The notes under the pieces: generated by a model | Told to the model about the DNA's origin: nothing | Databases searched by the model: none | What the model saw: the letters and a program-made list of their open reading frames with translations, nothing else | NCBI GenBank assembly: GCA_013288385.1 | Contig: JABDBZ010000001.1 | Location: forward strand, 1-64,000 | DNA length: 64,000 bases | From: Bacteroidota bacterium | GTDB taxonomy: Bacteria > Bacteroidota > Bacteroidia > B-17B0 > Aurantibacillaceae | Reading direction: 5' to 3' | Position numbers and translations under genes: made by a program | Shown: one piece after another, positions 8,746 to 18,944 of the stretch | How positions within the stretch are numbered: the first letter of the stretch is position 1 | Layout of the letters: each line of letters begins with the position of its first letter

Positions 8746-11181
8746 ATGAAAAATTTATTCATACTATTATTAGTATTCTTGATTGGCTCTTTGAAAGCTC
8801 AAAATGAGTTATCAGGAAAAATATCAGATCAAAAAAGTAGCTCACCGCTTGCAGGAGTTACAGTTTATATTCCGGATTTGAAACTAGGCGCTGTGTCTGA
8901 TGCCGAAGGAAAATATACAATTAAAAATATTCCTAACGGAACATTTTTGGCGGTAGTAAGTTACATTGGCTATGCCTCACAAACAAAAGAAGTTTCAGTA
9001 AAAGAAACTTCAACCATTGATTTTGTGTTGGAAGAATCTGGTACATCATTATCTGAAGTAGTTGTTACCGGAGTTTCTTCAGCAACTGAATTAAAGAACA
9101 ACCCTATTCCAATAAATATTGTAACGCAAAAAGACCTGCTTCAAAATAGTGCAACAAATGTGGTTGATGCAATTGCTATTTCGCCAGGAGTTTCGCAAAT
9201 AACACTTGGTCCAAATATTTCAAAACCAATTATTCGTGGTTTAGGATATAACCGTGTAGTTACTGTAAATGATGGTGTTCGTCAGGAAGGCCAACAATGG
9301 TTTGATGAATTTGGAATTGAAATTGATGAATACTCAATCAACAAAGTTGAGATTTTAAAAGGTCCTGCCAGTTTAAGTTATGGTTCTGATGCAATGGCGG
9401 GCGTTGTAAACTACTTAGCTGCACCACCATTACCGGAAGGTCAGATCAAAGGAAAAATTTTATCGAATTACCAAAGCAATAATGGTTTGTTTGCAGAATC
9501 ATTTAATTTGGCCGGAAATCAAAAAGGTTTTATTTGGGATGTACGTTATACAAATAAAATGGCGCATGACTATCAAAATAAATATGATGGTTATGTAGCT
9601 AATTCGGCTTATTCAGAAAGTAATGCAAAAGCTTTGTTGGGTATAAATAGAAAATGGGGTTATTCTCATCTTACACTTTCTTCATTCGATTTAAAAATGG
9701 GAATTATTGAAGGTGCTCGTGATAGCGCTACCGGTAAATTTACAAGACACTATCAAGGTTCAAATCAAACGGATAGTATTGCAATTGCACCTACTAGTGA
9801 CTTTACGAAGTATAATAATTTCCCTGTAATCCATCAACATATTCGTCACTACAAAGCGGTATTGGATAATAGTTTTGCAATGGGAAGCGGACGATTAAAT
9901 TTGCGTTTAGGCTTTCAACAAAATCAAAGACAAGAAGCAAATGATTTAACTCAAGGAGATACCTATAATAATTATTTCTTTTTAAGAACACTTAATTATG
10001 ATTTGCGCTATATCTTCCCTGAAAAAAATCATTTTGAAATGTCTGTTGGTGTAAATGGAATGAAGCAAAATTCACAAAACCTTGGAACTGCATTTGTAAT
10101 CCCTGAATATTCATTATTTGATATCGGAGGTTTTGCGATTGCCAAAAAAACATTTAATAAATTGGCCATTAGTGGAGGGTTACGTTATGAAGCACGTATG
10201 TTGCAAGGAAAAGACCTTTGGGTAGATTCAACGGGAAAACGATTATCAAATGGTACTGATAACCCAAATGCAATTCATGATTTTACAGCGTACAATTCTA
10301 ATTTTTCGGGCTTAGCAGGAAGTTTTGGCGCAACATATAACATTACTGATATTTTTTATGCCAAGTTAAATATTTCTCGTGGCTATCGCGCGCCAACTGC
10401 TGCAGAAAGCGGAGCGAATGGAATTCATGATGGAACTCCTTTTTATGAAATTGGGGATCATAGTTTGAAAGCAGAAAGTAGTATGCAATATGATTTTTCT
10501 TTAGGTATGAATTCGAAAGATGTTTGGTTTGAAGTAACTGCATTTATGAATAATATCAATAATTATATTTTTGCAGAGAAATTGCATAGTCAATTAGGCG
10601 GAGATTCCATTAGATTGGATCCGGCTCTAGCATTGGCGCCTGGACCAGCCTTTAAATATGTTCAAGGTAACGCAGTATTAACAGGTGGTGAAGTTGTTTT
10701 AAATATCAGGCCAAGTAAACTGAGATGGATCAATTTTGATAACAGTTTTTCTTTTGTACAAGCTGTTCAAAAAAATCAACCAGATTCAACTAAGTATTTG
10801 CCATATACGCCACCTCCAAAATACAGAACAGAATTAAAATTTATTATGACGAAAGGCAAAGCACTTAAAAATGCTTATGTAAAAGTTGGTGTTGATTATT
10901 ATTTTGAACAAAATAAAATTTACTATAAATATGGTAACGAAACTGTAACTCCTGCTTATATGTTATTAAATGCAGGAATTGGCGGAGATATTTGTTCTAA
11001 AAACAGAACACTCTTCTCTATATTTATTTATGCGAATAATATTACTGACGTCGCATACCAAAGTAATATGAGTCGTTTAAAATATACCGATCCCAATAAT
11101 GTAACCGGAAGAATTGGTGTGTATAATATGGGAAGGAACTTAAGTTTTAAATTATTGATCCCTATTGACATTAAAAAATAA
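8746..11181 (+). CDS. TonB-dependent outer-membrane receptor
   Basis: 811 residues from the ATG at 8746, chosen because a signal peptide (MKNLFILLLVFLIGSLKAQ) begins there; the frame runs back to a TTG at 8692, which would bury it. Next comes a CarboxypepD_reg-like domain (about residues 22-105, with GAVSDAEGKYTIKNIPNG), then the plug (about 120-225, with PIIRGLGYNRVVTVNDGVRQ and KVEILKGPASLSYGSDAMAG), then a 22-strand barrel ending in a hydrophobic strand (FKLLIPIDIKK). It takes up a ligand across the outer membrane using TonB-ExbBD energy. The ligand is not evident: no SusD partner lies beside it, and the small upstream protein would fit a metal or siderophore receptor. Confidence 0.92.
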   Translation: MKNLFILLLVFLIGSLKAQNELSGKISDQKSSSPLAGVTVYIPDLKLGAVSDAEGKYTIKNIPNGTFLAVVSYIGYASQTKEVSVKETSTIDFVLEESGTSLSEVVVTGVSSATELKNNPIPINIVTQKDLLQNSATNVVDAIAISPGVSQITLGPNISKPIIRGLGYNRVVTVNDGVRQEGQQWFDEFGIEIDEYSINKVEILKGPASLSYGSDAMAGVVNYLAAPPLPEGQIKGKILSNYQSNNGLFAESFNLAGNQKGFIWDVRYTNKMAHDYQNKYDGYVANSAYSESNAKALLGINRKWGYSHLTLSSFDLKMGIIEGARDSATGKFTRHYQGSNQTDSIAIAPTSDFTKYNNFPVIHQHIRHYKAVLDNSFAMGSGRLNLRLGFQQNQRQEANDLTQGDTYNNYFFLRTLNYDLRYIFPEKNHFEMSVGVNGMKQNSQNLGTAFVIPEYSLFDIGGFAIAKKTFNKLAISGGLRYEARMLQGKDLWVDSTGKRLSNGTDNPNAIHDFTAYNSNFSGLAGSFGATYNITDIFYAKLNISRGYRAPTAAESGANGIHDGTPFYEIGDHSLKAESSMQYDFSLGMNSKDVWFEVTAFMNNINNYIFAEKLHSQLGGDSIRLDPALALAPGPAFKYVQGNAVLTGGEVVLNIRPSKLRWINFDNSFSFVQAVQKNQPDSTKYLPYTPPPKYRTELKFIMTKGKALKNAYVKVGVDYYFEQNKIYYKYGNETVTPAYMLLNAGIGGDICSKNRTLFSIFIYANNITDVAYQSNMSRLKYTDPNNVTGRIGVYNMGRNLSFKLLIPIDIKK

Positions 11182-11204
11182 AACCGAATTCTGAAGGTGA
11201 AAAT

Positions 11205-11237
11205 AAAAAGGTGTACTTAATTAGGTACACCTTTTTT
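11205..11237. terminator. Bidirectional intrinsic terminator
   Basis: A 12-bp stem AAAAAGGTGTAC/GTACACCTTTTT with an 8-nt loop lies just after the TonB receptor stop. The T-run is on the plus strand and the A-run serves the convergent gene ending at 11262. Confidence 0.88.
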
Positions 11238-11261
11238 AATATTTTGTATTTGAGTTTAAAA

Positions 11262-11561
11262 TTAGTTCAGAATCAGTTCAGGCAAACCAACGGGAGCTGC
11301 ATCATAAAATGCGAGTTCATGAATTCTGATCTTTACAAATTTTATGATAGGGAATTTCTTAATGAGATTGTTTACTTCAATAACATCTGCGGCTTCCATA
11401 AATATCCATAAATTGCGGCGATCCATGTCTAAAGAGTAACTTAAGATTAACCGTCTTTCCATTAGATCATTTACCATAACCCGTTGCGCAGGTATTACAT
11501 CCCACATTTCGCTATTGAAATGTTCAGGAAGTGATAAATGAACCATGTAAACGTCTTTCAT
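11262..11561 (-). CDS. Small muconolactone-isomerase-like (ferredoxin-fold) protein
   Basis: 99 residues without signal peptide or membrane helix. The pattern MVHLSLPEHF, a helix with QRVMVNDLMERR, then LWIFMEAADVIEVNNLIKKFPI resembles muconolactone delta-isomerase/YciI-like alpha-beta sandwiches, where a small dimer binds aromatic or lactone substrates. No aromatic-degradation genes lie nearby, so a catabolic role is doubtful. The fold is a moderate-confidence guess and the function is unknown. It converges on the TonB receptor across a terminator. Confidence 0.75.
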   Translation of the reverse strand: MKDVYMVHLSLPEHFNSEMWDVIPAQRVMVNDLMERRLILSYSLDMDRRNLWIFMEAADVIEVNNLIKKFPIIKFVKIRIHELAFYDAAPVGLPELILN

Positions 11562-11608
11562 TACTTAAGGTGTTTGATTATCAAATATACAAAAAATTTT
11601 TATACTTT

Positions 11609-13078
11609 TTAATGTTTGTAAGCACCCGCATAGAATGGGCTGGTTCGTGTAAAAGCCTTAATATCTATAGGAAATTTGGCTACATCAGCTGCTGTATTTG
11701 TTCCGGTTAAAGGACCAGCTTGTGTATTTGCACCAATATCAAAATTGTAATTTTTTGTATCTACAAAATCGCAGGGTACATTTATTTTATTAGAATCAAA
11801 CTTTGTAACATCACTTGTACTCATCGTTGTTTTTAAAACACAGCTACTAAAGAAATACATTGGTGGGTACGTCATATCAGAATGAACATCTATACTTATC
11901 TCGCTGCTTAATGTACCATCTATGATGCAATTCCCGAAATAACATGTGTCAAGCGGAAGTACTTGTGCAGTAGAATAGTTATTGATGTTTAATGTTGGTA
12001 AAGTTCGTGGTTTTTCCTGACTCCAATAATTGGCAAATGTGCAATGGATGAAAGTATAATTTCCACCCAAGGCAATGTTAACACAATATTCCTGACAATT
12101 ACTCACAACATTATTACCTCCGTAAATATTAAATATTGAACCATAAATTCCCCACTTGCTCATATTTTGAATGATTGTATTTGTAACACGTACGCGTCTT
12201 GGATCACTAAAAGTTGTACCTAATAATTCTGCCTGAATGCCCACAAAGCCGTTCTTAATAATAGCATAATCGATTTCATTATTTGGACTCCCTTCGTTGA
12301 TCCAAATTCTATCCCATTGACCAGGTGCATCAGCATATTCCGGTTCTCTTCTTGCGCCGGTAAATAAAACTTCATTTCCTAATGCACCATGTACTTTTAA
12401 CGTGCCATAACGATAAACCCATAAACCAGCATTATTATTAAAATAAAGTTTTACACCCGCATTGATGGTTAATTTTTGAGCACTGTCAACTACTAACCAT
12501 CCATAAATTACATGTGGCTTATCATTGTTCCAAACTGTATCTACATTTGGATTGTTGCTAATAAGAGAATAAGGAAGGTATGTGCCATCAGCAAACATAA
12601 GGGCATTATTAGGGTGATGATAATAGGCGTCTTGTCCCCAAGCTTCTAAAACCACTTGTTGGGTATTTCCATTTGTACTAAAAATAATGGCATCATTAAT
12701 AATCAAAGGTGAGTTTTGATTGGTAGGATTTACATTTACCTGAATAAAAATGTACATACTATCTTTTGCAGCAATTTCGATATCATTAAAACTTGTGCCC
12801 TTAGCGCCATCAACATTAATTATGAATTGAGAGGATGTCCCTTTTTGAAGTGAAATATTACTTATTTTAATTGATTGGCTATTTCTATTTCTTACCCTGA
12901 TATTTCTTGTACTTGAACCTATGGTTGTAAATACAGTATCAAATAAAACCGAATCTTGCGAAAAAGCCAATTTGGCGGAGTGATCTGTAATTATTTTATC
13001 TTTTTTGCAGGAGGTGAATTCAAAAAAAGTAGAAACACTTAAAATGAAAAGAGAAAGATATGTAACGAATTTTTTCAA
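11609..13078 (-). CDS. Lipoprotein with Ig-like and right-handed beta-helix domains
   Basis: 489 residues. The start is a TTG at 13078; the in-frame TAA two codons upstream leaves no alternative, and the signal peptide begins at once. Lipobox FTSC gives an acylated Cys at about residue 24. Residues 35-145 look like an Ig-like beta-sandwich (SSTRNIRVRNRNSQSIKI). From about residue 185 onward, repeated short strand-turn units (KLTINAGVKLYFNNNAGLWV, GNNVVSNCQEYC and similar) suggest a parallel beta-helix of the pectin-lyase type. No catalytic motif is recognisable. Probably an outer-membrane or surface lipoprotein; substrate unknown. Confidence 0.8.
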   Translation of the reverse strand: MKKFVTYLSLFILSVSTFFEFTSCKKDKIITDHSAKLAFSQDSVLFDTVFTTIGSSTRNIRVRNRNSQSIKISNISLQKGTSSQFIINVDGAKGTSFNDIEIAAKDSMYIFIQVNVNPTNQNSPLIINDAIIFSTNGNTQQVVLEAWGQDAYYHHPNNALMFADGTYLPYSLISNNPNVDTVWNNDKPHVIYGWLVVDSAQKLTINAGVKLYFNNNAGLWVYRYGTLKVHGALGNEVLFTGARREPEYADAPGQWDRIWINEGSPNNEIDYAIIKNGFVGIQAELLGTTFSDPRRVRVTNTIIQNMSKWGIYGSIFNIYGGNNVVSNCQEYCVNIALGGNYTFIHCTFANYWSQEKPRTLPTLNINNYSTAQVLPLDTCYFGNCIIDGTLSSEISIDVHSDMTYPPMYFFSSCVLKTTMSTSDVTKFDSNKINVPCDFVDTKNYNFDIGANTQAGPLTGTNTAADVAKFPIDIKAFTRTSPFYAGAYKH

Positions 13079-13093
13079 ATGTTAATGTTCTAA

Positions 13094-13123
13094 GTCGCCC
13101 TTCGACTGCGTTCAAGAATGAAC
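13094..13123. repeat. Dispersed intergenic repeat, TTCGACTGCG type
   Basis: CCTTCGACTGCGTTCAAG resembles the segments at 40584-40609 and 44817-44844 (core TC[GA]ACT[GC]CG[CT]TC[GA]A, either orientation). It lies between the lipoprotein and MerR genes. Confidence 0.55.
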
Positions 13124-13183
13124 TTATGCGTGGCAAATTTAGGATAAAAACGTGAAATGAATGGAAATAGTGTGCGAAAGGAA

Positions 13184-13525
13184 TTAAAGCTGCTCTTTAA
13201 TCTTAAGTAATTGCGATTTAATAGCCAATAGTTTTTCAATTACAAGCTGTTTTACATCTTCCTGACCGGATTTATCGAATTTTTTTAATTGTTCTTTAGC
13301 GCCTTGTAAAGTGTATCCTTTGCTTTTTACTAAATCAACAATTTTATATAAACTTTCAATATCTTTTTTGGTAAATAAACGGTTCCCTTTTTTGTTTTTA
13401 GTGGGCTTTAAATTGAACTCTTTTTCGTAGAAACGAATAGTGCTGGCATTGATATCGAATAGTTGAGAAACCTCACTAATTGTATAGTAAAGCTTTTCGG
13501 TTTCTTCTTGTTGCTGCACTGACAT
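13184..13525 (-). CDS. MerR-family transcriptional regulator
   Basis: 113 residues from the ATG at 13525. Residues 10-80 form the winged helix-turn-helix: YYTISEVSQLFDINASTIRF, then a YEKEF wing (the usual E-x-x-G is changed to EKEFNL), RLFTKKDIESLYKIVDLVKSKG and a short coiled-coil helix. The C-terminal effector domain typical of metal or drug sensors is missing, so it is probably a short dimeric DNA-binding protein. Homologues of this size are common in Bacteroidota; the regulon is unknown. It is divergent from proline dehydrogenase, with a 139-nt spacer, and could regulate that gene. Confidence 0.88.
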   Translation of the reverse strand: MSVQQQEETEKLYYTISEVSQLFDINASTIRFYEKEFNLKPTKNKKGNRLFTKKDIESLYKIVDLVKSKGYTLQGAKEQLKKFDKSGQEDVKQLVIEKLLAIKSQLLKIKEQL

Positions 13526-13653
13526 GAGGACTAAAATATAGTATTAAACCAAAATCCATATAAATAGTTATTAACAATTTACACCCACCTAATTAAACCC
13601 TTTTGACATCAAGAAATGTTATGTAAATGCAAGTATTTAAATCAATATCTCTT

Positions 13654-13661
13654 TATATTTG
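13654..13661 (+). promoter_or_regulatory. -7 element TATATTTG for the proline dehydrogenase operon
   Basis: An exact match to the Bacteroidota -7 consensus TAnnTTTG that ends 3 nt before the ATG at 13665. If used, the transcript would be nearly leaderless. No TTG is seen 19 nt upstream. Confidence 0.4.
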
Positions 13662-13664
13662 CGC

Positions 13665-14843
13665 ATGATTTCTTTTGAGAATACTGAAATTGCCTTTAAG
13701 GCTAAAAGCAATACTGAACTAAAAAAATCGTACTGGTTGTTTAAGTTAATAGGAAACCCGCTCCTTGTTAAATTTGGCGCAAAAGTTACACCTCTAGCAT
13801 TATCTATTGGTTTTAAGGGATTGATAAAAAATACCATTTTTAAGCAATTTGTAGGTGGTGAAGATATTAATGATTGCGAAAAAACAATTCAGGAACTTGG
13901 TAAATATAATATTGGTACTATTTTGGATTATAGTGTAGAAGGAAAAGAAAGTGAAGCCGATTTTGATCATTGCTTAACAGAAACTTTGGATACGATTAAA
14001 AAAGCTAAAAATCATGCACATATTCCTTTTTGTGTTTTTAAAGTAACTGGTTTAGCTCGATTTGAATTATTGAGAAAAGTAACAGCTCAAGAAAATTTAT
14101 CTGATTCTGAAAAAACTGAATGGGAAAGAGTAAAACAACGTGTTCATACTATTTGCAAAGCTGCAGCAGATGCTAGCCAAGCAATATTTTTTGATGCGGA
14201 GGAGAGTTGGATCCAAAAGGCAATCGACGATCTTGCAAATGAAAACATGGCTTTATTCAATAAAAATAAAGTTATTGTTTACAATACATTTCAATATTAT
14301 CGTCACGATCGTTTGCAATATTTAAAAGATTCTTTAGAATTAGGAAAAAAGAATGGTTATAAAGTTGGTGCCAAATTAGTGCGTGGTGCATATATGGAAA
14401 AAGAAAGGGCACGAGCAATTCAAATGAATTATCCTTCCCCAATCCAAAAAGATAAAGAGTCGAGCGATATAGATTATAATAAAGCCTTAGAATTTTGTGT
14501 AGAAAATATTGATAACATAGCTCTTTGTGCGGGTACGCATAATGAATTAAGCAGTTTGAAATTAGTTGAATTTATGGCAGCAAAAAAAATTGCCAATGAC
14601 GATAAACGCATTTATTTTTCACAATTACTCGGGATGAGCGATCATATCAGTTATAATTTATCACAAAGTAATTATAACGTTGCAAAATATGTGCCTTATG
14701 GCCCCGTTAAAGAAGTATTGCCATACTTAATACGCAGAGCGCAAGAAAACACAAGTGTAAAAGGGCAAACCGGACGAGAGTTAGGATTAATTCTTAAAGA
14801 AAAAAAGCAGACGGTCTCAATTGAAATAATTTTTTTAGTTTAA
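13665..14843 (+). CDS. Proline dehydrogenase
   Basis: Oxidises L-proline to pyrroline-5-carboxylate with FAD, feeding electrons to quinone. 392 residues from the ATG at 13665; a TTG two codons upstream overlaps a promoter box and is less likely. The PRODH barrel shows the expected landmarks: NIGTILDYSVEGKESEADFD, FDAEESWIQ, NTFQYYRHDRL, the GAKLVRGAYMEKER block (FAD/proline binding), CAGTHNE, and the C-terminal YVPYGPVKEVLPYLIRRAQENTSV with the RR pair that binds the proline carboxylate. Length fits the short monofunctional enzyme; the P5C dehydrogenase is not in the window. First gene of an operon with crcB (3-nt gap) and a YhhQ-type transporter. Confidence 0.95.
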   Translation: MISFENTEIAFKAKSNTELKKSYWLFKLIGNPLLVKFGAKVTPLALSIGFKGLIKNTIFKQFVGGEDINDCEKTIQELGKYNIGTILDYSVEGKESEADFDHCLTETLDTIKKAKNHAHIPFCVFKVTGLARFELLRKVTAQENLSDSEKTEWERVKQRVHTICKAAADASQAIFFDAEESWIQKAIDDLANENMALFNKNKVIVYNTFQYYRHDRLQYLKDSLELGKKNGYKVGAKLVRGAYMEKERARAIQMNYPSPIQKDKESSDIDYNKALEFCVENIDNIALCAGTHNELSSLKLVEFMAAKKIANDDKRIYFSQLLGMSDHISYNLSQSNYNVAKYVPYGPVKEVLPYLIRRAQENTSVKGQTGRELGLILKEKKQTVSIEIIFLV

Positions 14844-14846
14844 TTC

Positions 14847-15212
14847 ATGAATTTTTTAGCAGTTTTTATTGGTGGTGGTTTGGGAAGCATTCTCCGTTAT
14901 GTATTAGGTTTATTATTTCAAAAAACAAATTTCTCATTGCCGGTTTCAACTTTGTTTGCTAATGTTTTAGCTTGTATAGTTTTTGCTTTTTATTTTAAAT
15001 TTTTTGCTTTAAAACTTGATTCAAGTACAACATTTAAATTATTTCTGCTTACCGGTATTTGTGGTGGTTTAAGTACGTTTTCAACTTTTAGTTATGAAAC
15101 TTTTGCATTATTAAAGCAAGGAAATTTAATTTGGGCTTCACTTAATATTATTTTGAATTTACTTTTATGTTTGAGTATGTTCTATTTACTTCATCCAAAA
15201 AGTGTAGATTAA
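14847..15212 (+). CDS. crcB: Fluoride-specific ion channel CrcB/FluC
   Basis: 121 residues with four transmembrane helices, the usual size. Family motifs are present: GGGLGSILRYVLG at the N-terminus, the pore Asn in TLFANVLAC, and GICGGLSTFSTFSYE (the Na+-binding and Phe-box region). The protein works as an antiparallel dual-topology dimer that lets fluoride out of the cytoplasm. No fluoride riboswitch is visible; the gene is embedded 3 nt after proline dehydrogenase and 4 nt before the next gene, so it depends on the operon promoter. Confidence 0.95.
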   Translation: MNFLAVFIGGGLGSILRYVLGLLFQKTNFSLPVSTLFANVLACIVFAFYFKFFALKLDSSTTFKLFLLTGICGGLSTFSTFSYETFALLKQGNLIWASLNIILNLLLCLSMFYLLHPKSVD

Positions 15213-15216
15213 AAAA

Positions 15217-15877
15217 ATGAATTTATCAAATAGAAAAGATATCGTATTTATTATCCTCGCCGGTTTTTTTATTACCAATGCCATTGTTGCCGAATTGATA
15301 GGAGGTAAGCTGGTTCAGTTTTTTGGCTTGTTCACACAAAGTATTGGCATTATTTTATGGCCGGTTGTTTTTTTATTGACGGATTTAATAAATGAGTATT
15401 ACGGAAAAAGTGGTGTTCGCAAATTGACTTTTATTACGATTGGTTTAATTATTTATATGTACTTCATTATTACAATTAGTATTAATATGAAGGCTACATC
15501 TTTTAGTCCGGTTAATGATGCTTCGTTTACAACTGTGTTTGGGCAAAGTCAATGGATAATTGTTGGAAGTATTATTGCATTTTTTTGTTCGCAATTAGTT
15601 GATGTTTATTTTTTCTGGGTACTTAGAAAAATGACAAATGGAAAAATGATTTGGTTACGTGCAACAGGAAGTACAGTTATTAGTCAGTTATTTGATACAT
15701 TTATTGTACAATTTATTGCTTTTGTATTGCCTGGCAAATGGGCGTTTGATGAGTTTTTACATAACGCGGCCATAGGATATGTGTTTAAATTATTGGTTGC
15801 TGTTCTTTTGATCCCGCTTATATATATTTTGCATCACGTGATTCATAAGTATATTAAAACAGCAGTTGAAGAAGGAA

Positions 15878-15888
<11 letters not shown>
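15217..15888 (+). CDS. yhhQ: Queuosine precursor transporter (YhhQ/VUT family)
   Basis: 223 residues with about six transmembrane helices. Family signatures are TNAIVAELIGGKLVQ, LTDLINEYYGKSGVRK in the second loop, SQLVDVYFFWVLRK and ATGSTVISQLFDTFIVQ. The family imports queuine/preQ precursors for tRNA modification. No other queuosine genes lie in the window. Third gene of the operon that starts with proline dehydrogenase. Its last 11 nt overlap the convergent C-terminal part of the frameshifted gap gene. Confidence 0.92.
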
Positions 15889-17758
<1,870 letters not shown>

Positions 17759-17764
17759 TTGAGA

Positions 17765-18853
17765 TCAATTAATTGGATTCATTAAATAAACTGCACCGCC
17801 AATACTATTTTGTTTAGCACCAGTTACCGAAGCAAGCGTGTTTGTTTTTTTATTCAAACGCAAATAACCTAAAAATGCAAATATCAATGCTTCTTTAAAA
17901 TTAGTGATCTTGTCATCAGGAATAATTATTTCAGCAGAAGCTTTTTGTTTTATCAACGTTATCAAATGTTTGTTAAAAGCGCCGCCACCAGTAACCAAAA
18001 CGGATTTTATTTTATTTTGATTGAGAACATTGGCAATTTGAAAAGCCGCATGATCCGTAAAGGTTGCAAGCAGATCTTCAATGCTTTTATTTTTACTTGA
18101 GTTAATTAAATTCAAAAAATTGGTTTCAAACCATTCGTAACCTAATGATTTATTCCTTGTGTTTTTGTAATAATCCAATGAATTTAAAATTTGCAATAAA
18201 TCTTTATCAATCTTTCCAGAGTTTGCCAAATCACCATTTGCATCATATGGTAACTCCTTCAAATTCGCTAAATGATTTAAAACTATATTACAAACACAAA
18301 TATCGAACGCAATTCTTTTATTTTTTTCATCGTCAAAAGAAATGTTTGCTATTCCTCCTAAATTTAAACAAGCACTATGGTTTCCGAAAAGTAATTTATC
18401 GCCAATTGGCACTAATGGTGCACCTTGTCCGTTTAAGGCTACATCCAAACTTCTAAAATTACAAACCGTTGTTAAATCTGTAGATGCAGCAATGGTAGCA
18501 CCACAACCTATTTGCGTTGTAAATCCAAACCCGGGTTGATGAAAGATTGTATGTCCGTGTGAGGCTATTGCATCAGCTTTCAATTTATTTTTATTTAAAA
18601 ATGTTACGACTGATTTACCAATAAATTTCCCGAATTTCTGATTAAGTTTTGCAAATTCAAGAGCTGAACTTTGTGGACAATTCTTCAATTTTGATCTTTG
18701 AATTTCTGTATAAGGGATGGTTTCGGCATCCAGAATTTGGTATTCATAACCATTTTCTGATTCTTTGAACTCACAAAGTGCAATATCAAGTCCATCCAGC
18801 GATGTACCACTCATAATCCCTATAACAGTGCTTATTTTTTGGTCCTTTGTCAA
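17765..18853 (-). CDS. anmK: Anhydro-N-acetylmuramic acid kinase
   Basis: Converts 1,6-anhydro-MurNAc plus ATP to MurNAc-6-phosphate in peptidoglycan recycling. 362 residues, the usual length. Motifs are GIMSGTSLDGLDIALCEF (residues 12-29; phosphate loop and catalytic Asp), ASHGHTIFHQP, CNFRSLDVALNGQGAPLVPIGD, CLNLGGIANISF and VLVTGGGAFNKHL. The start is a TTG at 18853, since the first Met already lies within the nucleotide-binding motif. First gene of the anmK, WG-protein, gap operon; divergent from the acyl-CoA dehydrogenase. Confidence 0.95.
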   Translation of the reverse strand: MTKDQKISTVIGIMSGTSLDGLDIALCEFKESENGYEYQILDAETIPYTEIQRSKLKNCPQSSALEFAKLNQKFGKFIGKSVVTFLNKNKLKADAIASHGHTIFHQPGFGFTTQIGCGATIAASTDLTTVCNFRSLDVALNGQGAPLVPIGDKLLFGNHSACLNLGGIANISFDDEKNKRIAFDICVCNIVLNHLANLKELPYDANGDLANSGKIDKDLLQILNSLDYYKNTRNKSLGYEWFETNFLNLINSSKNKSIEDLLATFTDHAAFQIANVLNQNKIKSVLVTGGGAFNKHLITLIKQKASAEIIIPDDKITNFKEALIFAFLGYLRLNKKTNTLASVTGAKQNSIGGAVYLMNPIN

Positions 18854-18874
18854 TTAAATACTCAATAATTTATG

Positions 18875-18904
18875 TTGTAAAATCTCGCAGTACTGTTATA
18901 TTTG
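18875..18904 (+). promoter_or_regulatory. Promoter for the acyl-CoA dehydrogenase gene (TTG-N19-TATATTTG)
   Basis: TTG at 18875-18877 and TATATTTG at 18897-18904, spaced exactly 19 nt, match the Bacteroidota primary sigma-factor consensus (-33 TTG, -7 TAnnTTTG). The ATG follows about 40 nt later. Confidence 0.75.
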
Positions 18905-18944
18905 TGTTCAAGTAAAATTAGTCAAAAACTTTAAAATATATACT

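Noticed and set aside
14800-14846. Fluoride riboswitch before crcB
   Set aside because: The gene starts 3 nt after proline dehydrogenase and there is no room or matching motif.
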